Below are positions 4,925 to 6,881 of a DNA stretch of 6,881 bases, in pieces (positions within the stretch are counted from its first letter, which is position 1; the number at the start of each line of letters is the position of its first letter). The notes below the pieces were generated by a model, which worked only from the letters and a program-made list of their open reading frames with translations, ran no database searches and had not been told where the DNA came from. The stretch comes from JAZRWQ01 sp045541395 (GTDB taxonomy: Bacteria; Bacillota; Clostridia; Oscillospirales; UMGS1783). The position numbers were made by a program, and so were the translations under genes. The stretch is taken from the NCBI GenBank assembly GCA_045541395.1, contig JAZQIZ010000033.1:1-6881 (forward strand), written 5' to 3'.

Positions 4925-5013
4925 TCGTCTTTCCCCTCTTCTTCCTCTTCTTTTGGTGGCTGCTCTTGCTCTTCCATAAACAAGTAAAAGCCTATTGTTT
5001 CAATGTCAAGCAT
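4921..5013 (-). CDS. Translationally coupled 30-residue acidic micro-protein
   Basis: A short ORF that exactly fills the gap between two genes. ATG at 5013 overlaps the end of the upstream gene (ATGCTTGA), its TGA overlaps the next ATG (ATGA), and GGAGTG lies about 7 bases before the start. The product begins MLDIETIGFYLFMEEQ and ends in a Glu/Lys-rich tail. The two overlaps and the ribosome site favour real translation; it may mainly relay ribosomes to the cysteine-rich gene. Function unknown. Confidence 0.6.
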   Translation of the reverse strand: MLDIETIGFYLFMEEQEQPPKEEEEEGKDE

Positions 5014-5389
5014 CGTCAATCACTCCAAAAAATTCCGGGTGTGCCTTTTTAAACTCCATCAATGACCGTTCTGTTTCCTCTCGGTCTGCTTTTGTCTGCG
5101 GCGGGTAATGCTCTTCTATTGCCTTCAAAATATTGTTAAAGCTGATCTTGTGTTTCTCATTATTGAAAATGTCTATTCTATCAGCCATTATCATATAATT
5201 TTCAATTTTGTATAGACCATCAAGCCTGTATCTACGAGCCGCCCGCAGCGTAAAAACCTTTTTACCATCTTCTGTATTTGCGTCAAACAATACGCCGCCT
5301 GTTATAAAGTCTGCTTCTTCTTTTGGCGAACACATAGCAAGCCATTCTTTCTGTGTTGGAAAGTCTTTGTTTAAATCATACTTTTCCAT
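5006..5389 (-). CDS. Hypothetical protein, 127 aa
   Basis: Not recognised. ATG at 5389 lies 4 bases after the TAA of the Par-like gene and has AAAGGA at a 7-nt gap; a TTG six codons upstream also opens the frame but would overlap the previous gene and lacks a site. The protein is soluble and mixed in charge, with no signal or membrane segment. Its middle (TLRAARRYRLDGLYKIENYMIMADRIDIF) is rich in Arg and aromatic residues, and the C-terminus (KADREETERSLMEFKKAHPEF) looks like an amphipathic helix. It ends in TGA overlapping the start of the 30-residue ORF. Its place between the Par-like protein and the cysteine-rich protein suggests plasmid maintenance, but nothing in the sequence states a mechanism. 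Confidence 0.8.
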   Translation of the reverse strand: MEKYDLNKDFPTQKEWLAMCSPKEEADFITGGVLFDANTEDGKKVFTLRAARRYRLDGLYKIENYMIMADRIDIFNNEKHKISFNNILKAIEEHYPPQTKADREETERSLMEFKKAHPEFFGVIDDA

Positions 5390-5393
5390 TGGC

Positions 5394-6005
5394 TTAATCC
5401 TTTCCAAAAATCCGTTTTAAAAAACTCTTCTTCGGCGGCGGAGGCGGCGGAACTACTTCCCCGGCGGGCGTTTCTTTTACTTCTTCTTCTGGCTGCTCTG
5501 GCTCTACCACAATAGGGGCGGGAGGTTCTTTTGTATCAGCGGGAAGTAATGCTTTTACATTCATAGCGGTTAGTTGCTGCTGCTGATCTATAATTCTGCT
5601 GCTCTCTTCAAGCCGTGCCAAAAGGCTGTTTATCTGCTCTGTCTGTGCTGCTATCTGTTTATCTTTCTCTTGGAGCTGTCGCCGTTGTTCCTCTAGCTGC
5701 TGCTCCAAAATATCTAGTATTCTGTCGGTGCTGCTCTTCGGCGGCGGCGGTGTTTCAGCTTCTTCCCGCTGCGGTGGCTGCTGCTGTTCTTCCGGCTGCC
5801 GGTGATCTTCTTCCGCAGTTATTCCAGAAGAGCCGGCACTATACAAAATATCGTAGGCTCTACGCTCAATGTATTTAACCCCTTTAACCTCTTTTAAATA
5901 GCGTTGAATGGGGTTGTTTGCCTTGTTGATCTTCTTATAGACACTCTGGACGGAAACCCCCGCCAATTCGGCAAATTCCTTGACTGTCAAAAGGTCTTTA
6001 CCCAC
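5394..6005 (-). CDS. HTH/coiled-coil protein, candidate single-protein partition factor (pSK1 Par-like)
   Basis: 203 residues in three parts. Residues 5-55 form an N-terminal winged HTH (LLTVKEFAELAGVSVQSVYK, then VKGVKYIERRAYDILY as the wing). Residues 58-92 are a Pro/Gln/Glu linker. Residues 93-146 are a long coiled coil (DRILDILEQQLEEQRRQLQE onward), followed by a Pro/Glu-rich stretch and a basic tail ending KKSFLKRIFGKD. This architecture matches the Firmicute plasmid proteins typified by pSK1 Par (DUF536-like), which stabilise plasmids without a separate ATPase. GTG at 6005 is chosen because AGGGGGG precedes it at a normal distance; a TTG 23 codons upstream would overlap rep and has no site. 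Direct repeats CCCGGTTGAA lie immediately upstream and could be its centromere or operator. The family is recognised by layout, so function is probable rather than proven. Confidence 0.75.
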   Translation of the reverse strand: MGKDLLTVKEFAELAGVSVQSVYKKINKANNPIQRYLKEVKGVKYIERRAYDILYSAGSSGITAEEDHRQPEEQQQPPQREEAETPPPPKSSTDRILDILEQQLEEQRRQLQEKDKQIAAQTEQINSLLARLEESSRIIDQQQQLTAMNVKALLPADTKEPPAPIVVEPEQPEEEVKETPAGEVVPPPPPPKKSFLKRIFGKD

Positions 6006-6010
6006 TCTTA

Positions 6011-6063
6011 ACCCCCCTTGAAACCCCGGTTGAATGTTAAACCCTATTATAAACCCGGTTGAA
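6011..6063. repeat. Direct repeats upstream of the Par-like gene (possible centromere or operator)
   Basis: CCCGGTTGAA occurs at 6025-6034 and 6054-6063, 29 bp apart, and AAACCC occurs at 6021, 6039 and 6051. A related CCCCTTGAAA lies at 6014-6023 beside the ribosome site. The array fills the rep-par gap. Par-binding is the natural guess because partition sites commonly lie directly upstream of par genes. Confidence 0.55.
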
Positions 6064-6070
6064 CTATAAA

Positions 6071-6881
6071 TCAAGCCTTGGGCGTTGCTAAATCCCAGTA
6101 TTTATAAACCGTTGGCTTTGAAATACCAGTTTCCCGCACACACTCCGCTTTGCTGCCGTCCGGGTGCTGCTGCCGCCATTGTATAACGGCTGCTTCTTTG
6201 CTCGGTCTGCCCTCTGGCTTCATTTCTCCAACCTCTTTTAAAACCTGCTTTGTGGCTCTCGCAATCCTTAAATGCGTATATTGGTTTCTATAATTTCTCT
6301 TGTTTTTCTCTATTGGAATGTCCGTTAGATTTACAATACTATCAATCGGGAATGTAATGTAATGATCGTTATACATTTCCAAAGCGGCTAATACATCTTC
6401 ACGAGTAAAGCGGTTTGTTTCCTCTTGTGTCAGCTTATCAAACGGTTTTACAAGCCGAAACGCTACACGCTCAAGCTCTTCACGGTCTATCCCGGCTTTC
6501 TTTGCGTAGATCGCCAAAATCATAATACAAAAATACCGATGACCGACCGCCGCCCCGCTTTCTATCTGCCGCACCCACCAATAGAACAAATCTGGTTTTG
6601 TAGTCCAAACGCCCCTAGGCTTGCTTTCTACAATGCGGCTTTGATACCATTCCGGGTATTTCTTTTTTGCCGCTTCAAGTGTCATTCGGCTTTTATAGGT
6701 GTATTCTTTTACTCTTGCGTTTTCCTCTACAAAACTATTCAAATGATCTATACTGACTTTCTTTCCAGTAGTAAAGGCTCTAGTTCTGCCGCCGTCCTTT
6801 GTTATACCGCCGACCATTCTAAACCCTTGAAAAAGGCTTTCTATCTGCGGCTTGTCGTATAGTTCCGTTGTGTATTTGTTC
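6071..6881 (-). CDS. AEP-type primase/plasmid replication protein, allele B (5' end beyond the window)
   Basis: This is the C-terminal 270 codons of the same replication protein as at 1-1267, ending in TGA at 6071-6073. The in-frame ATG at 6815-6817 is internal (it is Met196 of the other copy), so it is not the start. Joined through the shared 99 bp to the upstream half at 747-1267, it gives a 443-residue protein. The last 46 residues, missing from the truncated copy A, begin GRPSKEAA and hold a helix-turn-helix (SKAECVRETGISKPTVYKYW, about residues 416-437), a likely origin-binding element. Sixty-five bases downstream is the GTG start of the Par-like gene, so rep and par form the head of one operon. 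The alternative to a circular join is a real tandem duplication of rep, which is less economical. Confidence 0.85.
   Translation of the reverse strand, partial: NKYTTELYDKPQIESLFQGFRMVGGITKDGGRTRAFTTGKKVSIDHLNSFVEENARVKEYTYKSRMTLEAAKKKYPEWYQSRIVESKPRGVWTTKPDLFYWWVRQIESGAAVGHRYFCIMILAIYAKKAGIDREELERVAFRLVKPFDKLTQEETNRFTREDVLAALEMYNDHYITFPIDSIVNLTDIPIEKNKRNYRNQYTHLRIARATKQVLKEVGEMKPEGRPSKEAAVIQWRQQHPDGSKAECVRETGISKPTVYKYWDLATPKA
6783..6881. repeat. 99-bp exact repeat, copy 2 (probable circle junction)
   Basis: It is identical to 648-746 at a constant offset of 6135. The wider alignment (1-746 against 6136-6881) keeps the same offset with many substitutions before the exact 99 bp, as expected for two alleles converging on a shared path. 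Confidence 0.9.

Noticed and set aside
6006..6074. TTG start 23 codons upstream for the Par-like gene
   Set aside because: It would overlap the rep stop, lacks a ribosome site, and its extra residues are encoded by the repeat array; GTG 6005 has AGGGGGG before it.
6425..6862. Plus-strand ORF opposite rep, with a counterpart at 284-550
   Set aside because: Its similarity between copies follows from the duplicated rep coding strand; there is no ribosome site and rep motifs lie on the other strand.

Overview
The window looks like an almost complete small cryptic plasmid from an anaerobic, gut-type Firmicute (probably Clostridia). This is inferred from the gene families, the strong G-rich Shine-Dalgarno sites (AAAGGAG, AGGGGG), the sigma-A-like promoters and the moderate base composition. 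Every supportable gene is on the minus strand; plus-strand ORFs are shadows.

The last 99 bases (6783-6881) are identical to 648-746, and the sequence before each copy is a diverged version of the same replication gene. The simplest reading is a circle of 6,135 bp (648-6782 joined end to end), with 1-647 being a variant allele from a related plasmid that the assembler attached. Read as a circle, the order is: rep promoter (about 1340-1363), a 443-residue AEP-type primase/replication protein starting at 1267 and finishing at 6071, then a pSK1-Par-like HTH/coiled-coil protein, a 127-residue unknown, a 30-residue micro-ORF and a 92-residue cysteine-rich protein (to 4646). A noncoding stretch and a strong terminator at 4380-4414 follow.

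A second operon runs from 4326 to 2961: small HTH protein, coiled-coil protein, NUMOD4/HNH endonuclease and winged-helix protein. With standard stops this stretch appears broken or empty. It becomes four full-length, well-spaced genes if TAG is read as an amino acid, most likely glutamine. There are up to eight in-frame TAGs, no internal TAA or TGA and no frameshift. The remaining genes of the plasmid contain no in-frame TAG, and they end only in TAA or TGA. TAG recoding confined to one operon is the main finding.

After that operon come three 24-bp iteron-like repeats (2896-2967), a cluster of TCAAAATAACT boxes around the promoter of a small serine recombinase (2015-2683), a large inverted repeat overlapping another promoter (1906-2009), and a 113-residue basic protein with highly expressed codon usage ending in a strong terminator (1497-1528). 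The parts suggest a theta-type plasmid with its own initiator/primase, a candidate single-protein partition gene, a multimer-resolution recombinase with res-like sites, and an accessory operon needing amber decoding. No relaxase, antibiotic resistance gene, tRNA or CRISPR array was seen.
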